DNA from: Glycine soja
Lineage: Eukaryota > Streptophyta > Magnoliopsida > Fabales > Fabaceae
Assembly (NCBI RefSeq): GCF_004193775.1
Contig: NC_041021.1
Coordinates: 18,120,583 to 18,184,582, forward strand
Length of the DNA stretch: 64,000 bases
Reading direction: 5' to 3'
A model generated the notes under the pieces. The model ran no database searches. It was not told the origin of the DNA and saw nothing but the letters and a program-made list of their open reading frames with translations. Below, one piece after another: positions 1 through 11,489 of the stretch. How positions within the stretch are numbered: position 1 is the first letter of the stretch; every line of letters starts with the position of its first letter. The translations under genes and the position numbers were made by a program.

Positions 1-1440
1 ATAGCAATATGCAAACTAAAGTAGTCTCGGTGGTCTCTCACTAAAATGCGAACTTAGGAAAGAAACAAACTTTCAAACCGATCCAGGCTACATGTATTTT
101 TGAAGAAAAACAATGTGTCAATTGAGGAAGGGAAGCATACTAATAAATTTTCTCATAACCACAAATGAGATTTAGGATATTAGTATTTCGCTTCTAAATG
201 ATCATTTAGAATAAACACTGGGTCCAACTGAGATAGAGGAAAACCACTCAAAGTGTATAAATCTCACACAGGCAAGTGTTTCATCCTAATTTTGAACCAT
301 AGATATGTCAAGACTTGACTTTGCAAATCATTTCCTATCAAATCAAATATAACATGCACAATCATGGATCAATAGGACCTTTTCGGGAATGGTGTGTTTG
401 GTGGGAAGTTTGGCTTAGGGCGTTTCGGCCTTTTCCTTTCCTGTTTTTTTTTTTTTGCTTTGCGCGACGTGAAAGAGATGCGGGCACAAAGATTCAGTTG
501 GTAACCAAGAAGGGGAGCTTCATGTGTTTCAATCATGGTTTCTTTTCTTTTCTTTCTTGCTCGTGACAACTCTAGACATTATTCAGACATTGTCTAGTCC
601 AACGACCTTTCTGTATATTTCTCTTTTGCTTTCTTCCGATCTTTGATCGAGAATTTTTTCTTTTTCTTGATTTCCTCTAATCTCTGATTGGGGATTTTCT
701 CTTTTTCTTTTGCTTTCCTCCAATCTTCGATTAGGGATTTTCTCTTTTTCTTTTGATTTTTGAAGCACATTCACAACTTAATAGTAAATGAAGCTTCTTT
801 TTTTTTTTTGGGAGATCCTTCCGTTCTTTCTTTCGAGGGTAAGGGTAAAAATTCCTATCCTGGGCCAAGGTTTATGGCCGAAGTGTTGGGGTTTCAGCTA
901 AAAAAGGCTTGCAGAAGGCAAGACATGGCGTATGTCAAGGTATTTGCTTGGCAAGCGGTTCAGGGATAGGGGAATGCCCCACATTATTTCCATGACACGC
1001 ATATAACAATGATGATTTAGAAATTTATGCAAAACTGATCATGCATGCACCCATGTGGACACTCTAGCATCGAGTTTTGTGGCCATGTAACACTAAGGCT
1101 TAGGGTTCATTTTCCCTATTTAAAACTAACCCAGTGTTTCCAAAAGATGTTTTTTTATCAATTTATGCACACATCCAAGTCCATTTAGGAATTCAGGAAA
1201 ACTTTCACAACATTCACCCTCCAGGTGTACACACATTTTTTTCAAAATCAACTTGTGTTCTAACGGTGAATTTTTCAAAGAAAAATTGGCAGTCATTTCT
1301 CTTCAAAAGCGTGTTGGCCTTTATTTTCTCTTTTGGTTAATTGATTAATTGTTATTTTTTTTGTTTTCCTTTTTAGCTATTTCTTTCAATAAATTTCCCT
1401 CAAGCAAAGAAAGGATTAAAAACAGCTTGCAATCTAGGCA
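1..1440 (-). mobile_element. Ogre2 3' noncoding remnant
   Basis: Read on the minus strand, positions 272-560 match the plus strand of Ogre1 at about 37380-37650, including the segment around the shared words gatgaaacacttgcc and gacttgactttgcaaat. The first 40 bases match the start of the Ogre1 3' tandem repeat (gagactactttagt). I therefore read this as the 3' untranslated end of an Ogre-like element lying in minus orientation, the same element whose gag-pol lies at 40949-44931. No coding region is supported; the short ORFs here are low-complexity K/R- or F/S-rich translations. From 760 to 1440 I see only unique-looking AT-rich sequence. Confidence 0.55.
617..752. repeat. short tandem repeat, about 50-bp unit, 3 copies
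   Basis: A pyrimidine-rich unit of roughly 45-50 bp, with the core ttcgattagggattttctc, is repeated about three times with substitutions. It lies in the noncoding remnant of Ogre2. Purine-rich ORFs called across it on the other strand are artefacts of the repeat. Confidence 0.7.
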
Positions 1441-1441
1441 C

Positions 1442-2861
1442 GGTTGGTGATCGAACCCGGCAAGTGCACCGGATCGCGCAAGTTGTATAAAACGGTAAGA
1501 ACCGAGTATCGAACTCTCGGGGAACTTGTGTTACTTGGTAAAGCTATATTGAGTGAATAGGTGTCTTGTATGAAAAGATATGTGTGGACTATGAGCAGGT
1601 ATGTAAACTAACTATTAAAAAGGAAAATCACGTGAGTAATGATGTGTAAAGACAAGTAGACAACGTGTTGGTCTTCCTATTAGGTGCCTGATGTTATAAG
1701 GATATTCTCTACTTAATAATGCTCATGTGTTTTATGGTGTCTCCTGAAATGCTAAACCCCGATCCCTCGTGATAGTCTAGCCTAATCCTGATCAAGCATC
1801 GTCCTCAGATCCCTCTTGTTGGACTAAACTTGACCAGAACCGCATTAAGACAAACATACAAACAACTAGGTTACCGTACCCCGATCCCTCATGATAATAC
1901 GATAAACTAGCCCTATCCTATCAAGTTCTAAGAATCGGACCAGCTCCCACTGTTGAATGATCCTAACAAAGCATGGATCTACGTGATCAAGGCAAAAGCA
2001 TACTAAAATGACGTACTGATAGCACAGAGAACACATAAAACATCATTAAATACATATAAAGGTATTTACATCAAGTACCTACAAGGAAGAACCAATAGAG
2101 GATTTAGCTCTCCATATCTGGGAAGCTTCCTTTACAACAAAGAGAAGAGAAAAATGAAGGATTAAATAAATACAAGTAGTGGGGATATCTCCTCCACCTC
2201 TAGAACCTCACAATCAATCATAGACTCATCTCATGCTCTCTGGATGGCTTCCTCTTCAAGCTCAGTTCTCTGCTAGTCTCCACATAGCAAAAGCTCTCAA
2301 AACTCTCCAGAACTTGGACCTCTCTCTCTCTAGAAATCTATAAAACTGCAAAAGCTCGTGGAAAAGCCCAAACTGCCCCTATATTTCTGATTTCAGGCTT
2401 AAATAGGTGGTCTCATTGGTGCTCTCACGCTTAGCGAGACTCTGGCTCGCTTAGCACACATAAGTGAATTTCGGCTTAGTGCACGTCATCTCGCTTAGAG
2501 GATGGATGCAAGCGATGCGCATAGCGGGATGAGCTCTTGCTTAGCACGCATGTACAACTCATCCTTCTTCCTAATTCTTCCTCGCACTCAGCCGCAAGAG
2601 TGGTGCGTGCAACGGATGGCTCGCTAAGTCGACAGATTGGATTAGCGAGTAGATCAAAATCAACAATTCACAAACTTGCCTAGTTAACCTGAAATTGAAA
2701 GAGAATGATTATTAAATGCAGAAAATGGGAGTACTATGTACTTATTGCCTATATTTAACAAAAATTAATTACAAAACTACAAAATGACCATAAATGGGAG
2801 GAGTTAGATACAATTTGCACAGATTTCTTACACAAGAGTTAGTCGTATTCATCGACTAACA
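1442..2861 (-). repeat. 3' LTR of the minus-strand Athila-type element
   Basis: The minus strand starts TGTTAGTCG directly after a polypurine tract, and ends near the words gatccggtgcacttgccggg and gatcaccaacc. The same layout is seen at the end of the LTR 25922-27434. Inside are several copies of a gagggatc word, also shared with that LTR. The exact 3' end is uncertain because the expected terminal CA seems mutated. Length is about 1.42 kb, in the normal Athila range. Confidence 0.75.
2397..2660 (-). promoter_or_regulatory. LTR promoter: cgctaag word array plus TATA
   Basis: On the minus strand, about eight copies or variants of a gctaagcg word (cttagcg on the plus strand) occupy roughly 2660-2425. 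They are followed at about 2405-2397 by tatttaag, a TATA-like box. The order array, then TATA, is the same as in the plus-strand Athila-type LTR at 26150-26367. Promoter function is inferred from position and sequence only. Confidence 0.5.
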
Positions 2862-2872
2862 ACTCCCCCAAA
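2862..2872 (-). other. polypurine tract of Athila-type element
   Basis: The minus strand reads atttgggggagt immediately before the LTR start TGTTAG. This is the usual plus-strand DNA priming site directly 5' of a 3' LTR. Confidence 0.75.
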
Positions 2873-4189
2873 TTTATAGTTCTTCTTGTCCTCAAGCAAA
2901 TAAAGAACAACTCACTGGTCCCCAAGTGACAAGAACATGCAGTGACTATTTACAAAGGTGTATGCTACAAAAACTATTGATTGCATGATAACAGAATGAA
3001 GCAAAATTCCCTCATCACTTGTCTTTCATAAAGCATGCAGTTATTCAAAGAGAAGAACATAATGTATCCTGTACAATCCGATGAAGTTAGGCAAAAGATA
3101 GATATTAAGGAAAGTAGCTTAAACCACAGTCTCACGGCTAATGTTTCACTCAAGCACAAGTGTTTAACCTATTCATTAATAACAACTAGTGAGAGGTCCA
3201 ATCTTTGCACTTCATCTCATGCCATAAAGTCAGAAATGCATAAATAGAATCAGAAGGACTTTCATAGGCTTGTAGTGAGGCTTGGCTACAAAAATAATTG
3301 GTTTTTCTAGGATTCAAAGGCTTAGATTCTAAGAGAGCACAAATCCTAGACTTATCCAAGTAGTCTTTTCAATACAATTAGCTTACTCACTAGCCTTTCA
3401 CTTTAACTTTCATTTGACCTTATTACAACAACACAAACTTTCTTTGATTGCGTATTTTTTTAACACAACTTATTTGTTGTGTGTGCTGATGTGCTTTACC
3501 TTCCACTTTACATCCCAGTTAACTCCCACAAATTTGGGGCAAATTTCCTTGAACCATCTGCTCTCCTAGAATCTAAGCAAGGTATTTGTAGATATTCATT
3601 CAAGTTCAAGGTTCAATTTTGAAAATGTAATTTAGCTCACAAAGGGTGCAAAGGATACAATTATAATTCAAGGTAAGCTTTTTGGTCAATTGGCTTGTAT
3701 ATACAATCATGGCCTTCATCATGTCCACATTCATACATTTCATTCATTCTAAAATTCAGAGATCGATGCAAAGACTATTACTCAATGCTAGTCGTTCACT
3801 CACAGTTTAAGATCACACTCTCACTGGTTATCGTTCAAGGTTTTCTTTCTCAACCAACATGTCTACTGACTAACAATTCTAATTGCAAGCTCAGATTCTT
3901 GTTCTTTCTTTGTTAAACATACACACTAGCTCAAACTCATGAAAAGGGACACAATCTTCATCACAATCATGCATTTAATCCAAAATTAGTTTATAACACC
4001 CATTTCACAAAAAGATAAAAGTGTTTCACTGCATATTCATCAAGATCAAGTCAAATTGTTTCGTATGCTTCAAAACATGCATACTAACTATCCACAAAAA
4101 ACACAAGTATATATAAACATAAACCAAAATCACTAAAACAATGTTCTGAAATATAATAGTTATAATAATTTCCAAAAAGCAAAATCATC
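2873..4189 (-). other. noncoding stretch between env-like ORF and 3' LTR
   Basis: AT-rich sequence of 1.3 kb between the C-terminal region of the envelope-like ORF and the polypurine tract. I see no conserved ORF, tandem repeat or regulatory word in it. It belongs to the Athila-type element by position. Confidence 0.6.
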
Positions 4190-5504
4190 AGGATTTTAAA
4201 ATTCCTGAGATAGATCCTGGATATCCTGAGTCCAAGCATCCTCCTCATCTGTGACTGTAGTAGCTAGAGGAGAGGTGTTGAGTGCCAGGACTGGTGTGGT
4301 CGGGTCCTCTGGTATCTCAAGTCTGGGAGTGGAAGGGTGAACTGCAGGCTGTGGTGGGGAGAGGTCTGCCACTGGAGTAGAAGGCTCTGATGTGCCCTCA
4401 AGTGATCTCTCAGGAGTAGCAGCAGTCTCTGGTCTCACCTGTTCTTCACCTGCCTCATGATGAAGAGTCTTGTACCTGTTGAGGTACCTGGGCTATGGGA
4501 CCTTCACCTTCTCTATTAAGAGAAGGTTGGGCCCCAGGCCAGGCTACCCTCTCTAAGAACTGCTCTACTGATAGGATGGATCCTGGAGGAGCTACTACCT
4601 GTAGGCTCTGCAACAATAGAATTTGTCCCTGATGGATACTTTGAAGCATGGCTTCAAAGTTCTAAGAGTCAACATGAGCTGTGACTGATGGAGTTGTAGA
4701 AGTAGATGCTGGAGCTGCATCAGTAGATGGAATATCAGCTAGCCTCGCCCTCACCCTCCTAGCCTCCTAGATAGCAACTGTTAGATCACCAACGTTCCAA
4801 CAGCTATTCCTGATGTAGGCCAAGTTAATGGTCGGGCTCATGCGCTCAAAAGTGAGGCTGTCAGAGACAACCCCTCGAGCTCGACATAAGGCGGTAATCA
4901 AAGCAGGAAACCCAAGTCTGCAAGAGTTAGACTGGACAATAGAAGTCATCTGTCCTAAGATGAGAGCGGCGATGTTCATGTTTGTATAAGAGACCAGGCA
5001 AAAGATCAACCTGGCTCTGTCCACAGTAAGGTATGATGTATGAGATGCAGGGGCCAGTTTGGAGTAAGAGAGAACACTCCACACCTCGGCCAAGGTAGTC
5101 AGATCCTTCCTGAGAATCCTCCCCGGATGGCCCTCAGCATTTAAAATGAACCCCCTCCCTGGTATGCAAATAGTAGCCTCAATTTCCCTGTGGTATGATT
5201 GTAACCTGTAGTACCTAGAGTAGGTGGGTAATGTCTCCCACTCCTCTAGGACTGCAGGAGTCTCTAGAAATGTGTTGAGGCTGTCGGTGTCTATCTTCAC
5301 CAAGTTTGTGAAGATTACGCCTCTTCAACTCTGTCTTGAAGTCATCAAACTCTGTGCGCTATATCTCTACCTTCCTTTCTGGCAAAATGCTCCTTCCTAA
5401 GACGTTATCTGTATAACGGTTCCAAGCATCAAGCGAATGGAACCGTCTAGTCTTATACTGAGCAGGTTGCCTTGCCCCAATGCTCTTACGCTTCCTAGAG
5501 GCCA
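4190..5504 (-). pseudogene. Athila/Calypso envelope-like ORF, degenerate
   Basis: The minus strand starts at 5504 with a basic N-terminus (MASRKRKSIGARQ), typical of the 3' ORF of Athila/Calypso elements. That frame has a stop after about 48 codons, and the reading then shifts to another frame covering 5303-4767. That part carries the conserved strings LNTFLETPAVLEEWE, CIPGRGF, LTTLAEVWSVLS and LGFPALITALCRARGV. These place it in the family catalogued as putative plant transposon protein domain. Sequence normally found between the basic N-terminus and the LNTFL motif is missing. Downstream (4650-4190) are P/S/T-rich pieces in several frames. The function of this family is unknown; envelope-like is a positional label. 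I see no clear transmembrane segment. Confidence 0.8.
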
Positions 5505-5589
5505 TCCGCAAGACAAAGGAACTCAAAAAAGTTAGTTAGACCACAAGTTATTCAAATTGAAAAATAGAAAAATAAGACTAAAAAAAAAC

Positions 5590-5860
5590 ACTGGCAGCTT
5601 AGCGGGACATGGTCGACTAAGCGCGCCTTCACATAATAAACACTACTGCTTAGCAACATGGGGGCCGCTTAGCAGATATTGTAGAAAATTCTGCTTCTGC
5701 ATAATTAGCTTAGCGAGCGACTTTCAACAAAAAATTGACTAAGTTACCTGGGCTTAGTGAGTCAGCCCCGCTTAGCCACAGGTATCTCATCAGGAAGATG
5801 AATGTTCATCCACAAAAGATGAATTCGCTTAGCGCAGTAGGCGCGCTTAGCAAGTTCTTA
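5590..5860 (-). promoter_or_regulatory. cgctaag word cluster upstream of env-like ORF
   Basis: On the minus strand about seven copies or variants of gctaagcg lie between 5860 and 5590, ending about 90 bases before the envelope-like ATG at 5504. It is the same word as in this family's LTR promoter. I could not identify a convincing TATA box between the cluster and the ATG, so an internal promoter is only a possibility here. Confidence 0.45.
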
Positions 5861-6289
5861 TGAAAACACAAATGTTCAAGCAATTTTGATGAATTCATTG
5901 CATTTTCCAGAGAAAATGCAGAAAATGAAGTTCGCTTTCTTCTCTTTTTTGAGCCTCTTTAAGGCATATCAAGCATGCAAAACAACCAAAACTATCTACA
6001 CAACAAAATCATTCATAACATCCTAATTTTTAACTAATCTAATCTCATTAAAACCCTAAAAATTACAAGCTAAATTCTATGGTTCTCTACCCTAAGGTTC
6101 ACCAAAATGAAAGAGTAAACGGAATGAGGAACTTACATGGATCGTGGATTAGTGCAGCTACATAGAAGATGCAAAAAGGATGAATGCAAGAATGCAGAGT
6201 GCACAAATTTGGTGAGAGGGAGAATGCATGTAATGCTTTGAAAGCGACAACGGCATGTTCAGTTCAAACATAACAAACATAAAAACTGG

Positions 6290-6438
6290 AAGCAAATAAT
6301 GTCAAACCAACGGAAATAACAAAATAAGCGAAAGCAATAATGTCAAATCATAATGGAAATAACAAAATAAGATGAAAACAATAATATCAAATCCTAATGG
6401 AAATAACAAAATAAGCCCAAAGCAATAATGTCGAAAGA
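6290..6438. repeat. tandem repeat, about 50-bp unit
   Basis: A unit containing aatgtcaaat and ggaaataacaaaataag recurs three to four times with small changes. It lies at the uncertain border between the Athila-type 3' half and the Ogre2 coding remnant. Confidence 0.7.
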
Positions 6439-6449
6439 AGACAAATCAC

Positions 6450-7366
6450 AAGTTTGGCGATTCGGCCGTACAGCCCTGTCTCCTCACAGGAGGAAGTTTA
6501 TCAAGTCAGCCATGTCCTCATCGTCTTGGGCTTCATCTCCACCTCTGGAGGTCCCTACGGGCCCTGTCCCTGTTTGAAAGTCAGGCCAATCCCCAAGCCA
6601 TGCTTCGGCAGCCTCGAACTGCTCTGGAGTAGGCCATGTGTAAGGGCTGGAATCCTTGCCCTGTTGGCGCAGAGTGTACTAATAGAAACTCTCGTTCAGC
6701 TGAACCTGACCCCTGTGGTTGGCTGCCTACTGGTCAGCCACATGTCGTATGCAACGCTCTAACCTCCATAGGTGAGCCGAGGTGGACTCCGAGGGTGACG
6801 GTAGTGCATCGGCTGCCTGCAGCTGGCTGTCTCTAGGCTACTGTGGTGCCTCGCCCTGAGCCTGCCTAGGAGTGCAATACTTCTCGATGAAGGCTCTAGT
6901 GATGGGCGGTTGGATGACCTTGCTGGGGGGTGACAAGCACTCCATAGAACTCACAGAGGCTCAGAATCAGAGCGGGAAACCCCAAGGCCTTGTTGGACCT
7001 CTCCAGGTCCATAGGGTATCTTGTAGGCGCCGTCCCTGCAAACTGATAAATGGCATCAGAAACCAGCTAAGCCATGTGCACACTCACCTGCGTCAGAATG
7101 GCATAAACCAACTAACACTTCGGCAGGGGGAGGTCAGAGTCATGGTCGCTGGGCAGAATGTTGCTAAGTAGCAATGTCATCCATATCTGGGTAAGGGTGG
7201 CCATGCTGGTGCGCATGATCCGCACCCATCTCCCTGCAGCGGTCCAGGTGAAATCTTACCTTGGTATGCATAATAGTTGGGCAATGGCCTACTCATCAAA
7301 GCCAGAGATCTGTCTCCTCCTATGGCTATACTCAGACTGCTGGCCCTCCGCAGGTGGCCTAGAAGC
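6450..7366 (-). pseudogene. Ogre2 3' ORF remnant (plant transposon protein domain)
   Basis: Reading the minus strand from 7366, the words SGFDE, AIAQLLCIP, WVRIMRTSMATLTQIW and LGFPALI appear in one frame interrupted by several stops. The first three also occur in the plus-strand ORF at 36767-37371 of Ogre1, so the two are copies of the same 3' ORF. This copy extends further C-terminally but lacks the N-terminal third, cut off at the junction with the Ogre1 LTR at 7366. After about 6900 a frameshift is needed to continue. Position and orientation fit it being the 3' portion of the minus-strand Ogre2 element. Role unknown. Confidence 0.7.
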
Positions 7367-7677
7367 CCCGCTTTTGTCAACCCCAAAAAATAAAAAACAT
7401 AAAAAAGGAAAAATAAAAATAATTTAAAGTCATGATTTAGCACATTTGATTAAAGGTTGCCGTCCCTTGTGATGGACATATGGGGTGCTAATACCTTCCC
7501 TATGCACAAAAACAACTACTGAACCTCTCGTACTTAAAGTTCGTAGACCCACACATTTCAGTTTTTTCTAACGTTTTCCTCAAATAAATGTTGGTGGTGA
7601 CTCTGCGCGTTTTCCTCCCTTGGAAGGCGCACCCATGAGCCTCACGTCGCCCTCCCACCGAAGGGTAGGTTGCGACA
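7366..7677 (+). repeat. truncated 5' LTR of Ogre1
   Basis: Colinear, without gaps from 7371, with the last 307 bases of the 3' LTR (40642-40948), ending in ggttgcgaca. The first part of the LTR, with its promoter, is missing; the left neighbour is antisense Ogre2 coding sequence, so the break is a deletion junction. Confidence 0.85.
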
Positions 7678-7679
7678 GT

Positions 7680-7697
7680 TGGCGACTCTACTAGGGA
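7680..7697 (+). other. primer-binding site of Ogre1
   Basis: TGGCGACTCTACTAGGGA begins two bases after the LTR end. TGGCGACTC-type sites complementary to a tRNA-Arg 3' end are typical of Ogre elements. Confidence 0.8.
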
Positions 7698-8571
7698 CTT
7701 CTTTTAGAGAGTTAGGCCTTCTAAATCTTGTGCAATATCATGACTCTCCCTTTTGTCGGTTTCCTTTTATTTTTGTTATGTTCTTGTATATAACTCTTGG
7801 ATGCTTTTAGTGTGCTTTTAATATATGCATGAGGTAGATATTTATCCATTTGATGAACACAAACACCAACACTTTTTGCACACACAGTGAGTTGAAAAGG
7901 GCCCTATACCCAAGTCTGTGGGAACATATGAAGTGGAGGTGAATCTGTGATCATGCTAAGTCTCCGACTTGCTTAATGACAATGAAACCTCATCTAGAGT
8001 TTTTCTCTTTCATGATATGTTGTCGGTGGTAGTCCCTACCGCCACAACATTGTTATCAAAGAGAATGATATCTCTAGAAACCATTAAGAGAGATATAACC
8101 GCCTTGGGAGTTATCACTAAAAGCCATTTAGTTCCTCCCGCTTAGGTTCCTAAAATAGGGGCACAAGCTATCACGCTGTGTGTTTTTTTTTTCTTTAACC
8201 CTACAATGCATATCCACTAAATGTCATGTGCGTCTCTACTATATGATTATTTGATGATATTACCATGCTGGTACATTCCCCTGTTGCACTATAAACCAAG
8301 CACATTTATGTCTACATCGCGTCATCACGCATGCGTTGTATTTTGGTCTCGTCATTTTGTCACGGGAAGCCAGAAGGTCTGTATCATCTTCTTAAGTGCA
8401 TACTTGGGGCACTGTGCTGCCAAATGTTGCAAGTAAGAAGAGATAGTCTTCCGGGCTCTCGTGTCCATAAAATGCATTTGTGTCATGCATCGCATTAGCA
8501 TATCTTCATGCATTCATCCAATGATAGATGTCGGAGTATTGATTCGAGCAGGACTTTTCATTCTAGTAAAC
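7698..8571 (+). other. Ogre1 leader between primer site and ORF1
   Basis: AT-rich untranslated leader of about 0.9 kb. I see no conserved ORF. A long leader is normal for Ogre-type elements. Confidence 0.6.
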
Positions 8572-11242
8572 ATGGGATCAAATCAAACACCTCTGCTCAA
8601 GAAAAGGTTCTATCAAGTCAAAATCAAGAGCTTAGAGGTCACCGGTTTACGAGAGTTGGGGCAATTGATGGGTCAAATTCAACGACAAGCCTTCTGCAAA
8701 GCCTATGGTAAGATTTGGGACCTAGCTACGGTAGAAGTCTCCATGGAAGCGATTGCATCCCTTACCCAGTATTATGACCAGCCCCTGAGGTGCTTCACAT
8801 TTGAGGACTTCCAGCTAGTGCCGATTGTGGAAGAGTTTGAAGAAATCCTGGGATGCCCACTAGGAGGAAGGAAGCCATATCTTTTCTCTGGGTTTTATCC
8901 CTCCATGGCAAGAGTTGTCAGGGTAGTGAAAATCTCGGCACAAGAGTTGGACCGGGTAAAGCAAAATAGGAATGGGGTAGTCGAAATACCAAGGAAGTGT
9001 TTGGAGGAAAAGGCGAAGGCCTTGGCAAATCAAGGCGAATGGGCTTCTTTTATTGACATCTTGGCGCTTTTGATCTTTGGAGTTTTCCTCTTTCCAAATG
9101 TGGAAGGATTAGTGGACCTAGCAGCGATTGACGCCTTCCTCACCTTTCACCATAGCCAGGAAAGCCCGGTCGTCGCCTTTTTGGCCGACATGTATGTCCG
9201 CTACAAGGAGATGTGAAAAGAGCGGCGCAAGAATTTTTGCTGTACAACGGCTCTCTATGTGTGGCTGGTTTTGCACCTTTTTTGCCAAGAAGGTAGGCCC
9301 GTCTGTCCGCTACAAGGTCTTCGCTCATGCGCCGAGAAAGGAAAGGAAAATTGGGACCAACTCTTGGCTAGAATGGAGGGGGCATCCAAATGTTCCCTTG
9401 ATGGTGATGTAGCTCCATGTGGAGCTTCTAGGCCTTGGATCCTCTTCATCAATGGATTCCTTTTCTTCTTGAGGTCTGATTGCAATGGAATGGAGAAGGA
9501 GAAGGATGAATGGAGACGCCACTTTATGTAGAAGATGAGTCAAGAAGAAGCTCACCACCATAGGAAACCATGGATAAGAGCTTGAAGGTAGAAAAAGATG
9601 AATGAAGGGAGAGAAAGAGAAGAACACGAAATTTACTGTCTCTAAAGAAGTCTGAACTTTGAAGTTTAATTCTCAAATGATCAAAGTTGAAAAAAAGCAC
9701 ACACATGACCTTTATTTATAGCCTAAGTGTCACACAAAATTGGAGGGAAATTTGAATTTCTATTGAAATTTCACTTGGATTTGTGGAGCCAAAATTTCAC
9801 TAATTATGATTAGTGAATTTTAGTTATTGTTCAGCCCACAAATCTAAGATCAAGTCCAAGATTATCCACTAAGTGTGCTTAGGTGTCATGAGGCATGTAA
9901 AGTATGAAGGACATGCACAAAGTGTGACTATATGATGTGGCAATAGGGTGTAGAAAGGAAATGCTCACCTCCCCCTCTAAAATTTAATTGGATTGGACTT
10001 CTCCCAATTCAATTAAATTTATTTTCCAACACACACATCAAAAATTCACTTAATGCATGTAAAATTACAAAACTACCCCTAATACAAAAACTAGTCTAGG
10101 TGCCCTAAAGTACAAGGGCTGAAAATAATGAAACCTTAATATAATATGTACAAAGATAAGTGGGCTCATACTTAGCCCATGGGCCCGAAATCTACCCTAA
10201 AGCTCATGAGAACCCTAGGACCTTCTCTTGCATCTCTGGCCCAATGCCCTTGCTGGGTAGGATTGCATCAGATGGGAACAAGCAGTTGTATTAATTATAA
10301 TTCCGTCCTCGCCATAAGACAACTTGGTTACCCCATGAGAGGAGCGCCATCGGAGGAAAGCATCACGCCTTTCATAGCATGGGGTTTCAGTGACCCCAAT
10401 GCAAGGGTACTTCAAGGAGTTCGCAAGGCATGGGATGCGGTGCGAAGGAAGGACAAAGAGCTTAGGGGAAGCAGTAATGGGATCATCAGCGGCTATCGTA
10501 AATGGCTAAGAGTCCAGACACAAGGATTGGCTCCCAAAGCTAAAGACTACGAGAGATGAAAAGGCTGAAGCTTTGGAAGAAAGTGGAGGTACAAGCCCTA
10601 AAGGCGGAGCTTGAAAGAGCCTGGGTAGTCAAAGAGAAGTTCAAGTCAACAGCCATCAAAGTCCGAAGAGAGTACGATGAACTAAGGGACGTCAATGTGG
10701 CCACAGCCGAAGCCTTGGAACGAGAAACCAAGAAGGCCCGAAAGGGAGAACACGACCGAAACAAGCTCTGAGGGGCTTTATGGGGCAGCAATAGTGAGCT
10801 CAAGCTCTGAAGAGACAAAAGGGATCAGTCATAGATCGAAGGCATGATCTTGAAGGATGAGTTAAAGGCTTGCCTTAGGTCGAAAAGAAATTGGTCCCAA
10901 CAGTTAAGTGAGACTGAAGGGAATATGTGGGCCATCATCGATGAATACAAATAGAAGATAAACCTAGCGACGACTCACGAGCAAAGGCTAGGGGATGAGT
11001 ATGCCAAGATATCAGCAAAAAGGGAAGCAAGGGAAAGGGTAATCAATTCATTGCACAGAGAGGAAATGATGTGGATGGACTGATTCGCCTTTACTCTAAC
11101 TAGAAGTCAAGAGCTTCCCCGACTACTAGCTAAGGCCAAAGCAATGGCAGGCGTGTACTCAGCCCTCGAAGAAATTCACGGGCTCCTCAGCTATTCCTAG
11201 CACATGATCAACCTAATGGCTCACATAATTAGGAGACGCTAA
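8572..11242 (+). pseudogene. Ogre ORF1 (DUF7745-type protein), split by solo LTR
   Basis: Legume Ogre elements carry an ORF of unknown function upstream of gag. Here it starts at ATG 8572 (MGSNQTPLLKKRF) and reads open to 9216, with LTQYYDQPLRCFTFEDFQL and LGCPLGGRKPY as recognisable strings. After 9216 the frame shifts, and a stretch seems deleted before 9405, where a solo LTR is inserted. The ORF resumes at 10271 (CINYN, LGYPMRGAPSEES) and then becomes a charged, probably coiled-coil region from about 10556 (VQALKAELERAW) to a stop at 11240-11242. At least four stops or shifts break it. An upstream in-frame ATG at 8461 exists, but the sequence before 8572 looks unrelated to the family. A close copy of its C-terminus lies at 61921-62128. 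Confidence 0.8.
9405..10270 (-). mobile_element. solo LTR A of element-D family, TSD GATGG
   Basis: Bounded by TG at 9405 and CA at 10270, with perfect 5-bp duplications GATGG at 9400-9404 and 10271-10275. Removing it restores the ORF1 reading frame around VPLMG. It is the same repeat as 14752-24126, 43783-44759 and 60952-61920; the last copy is attached to an internal region read on the minus strand, which sets the native orientation. At 866 bp it is shorter than copy C (977 bp), so it carries internal deletions. Confidence 0.9.
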
Positions 11243-11489
11243 GGAATTTGTACTGTCGCTCTTATTTTGGCTAGTTAAAACCTGTTGTTCTCTAAATAAA
11301 ATGAGGGTGATCCTATGAGCTTTCTTAAAAAACCTGTGTGAATCCAACACTTCGACAATTTATCTCTAGCATGCATTCATGTTTAATTTCCTTGTCGCAT
11401 ACTCACCATGTTTTGTCTCTTTAGAGAGTAACACCATAACTAAGCACACTCTAAGGCATCCCTATCGAACTCATTCTAAATCTAGGGCT
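11243..11489 (+). other. spacer between ORF1 and gag
   Basis: A quarter-kilobase spacer, AT-rich, matching in layout the segment 62129-62366 in the third Ogre fragment (shared words cctgtgtgaatccaa, ttcatgttta). It probably holds untranslated element sequence. Confidence 0.6.

Larger units (their letters stand above)
1442..6250 (-). mobile_element. Athila-type gypsy element, 3' half
   Basis: On the minus strand this runs in the order expected at the 3' end of an Athila/Calypso-type element: a leader with cgctaag-type words (about 5860-5590), an envelope-like ORF (5504-4190), noncoding sequence, a polypurine tract (2870-2862) and a 3' LTR (2861-1442). gag and pol are absent. The LTR starts with TGTTAGTCG, as does the LTR of the plus-strand Athila-type element at 25922, but the rest of the LTR is well diverged, so the two are different copies or subfamilies. 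The right boundary near 6250-6450 is uncertain. Confidence 0.75.

Noticed and set aside
369..774. K/R- and E-rich ORFs on the minus strand
   Set aside because: They are translations of pyrimidine-rich low-complexity and tandem repeat sequence, with no conserved motif.
7177..7443. ORF of 88 codons on the minus strand across the LTR junction
   Set aside because: It fuses antisense LTR with the wrong frame of the Ogre2 3' ORF; the real similarity lies in another frame.
7680..7697. tRNA gene fragments suggested by tRNA-like sequences at the primer sites
   Set aside because: They are 12-18-base primer-binding sites next to LTR ends; there is no cloverleaf around them.
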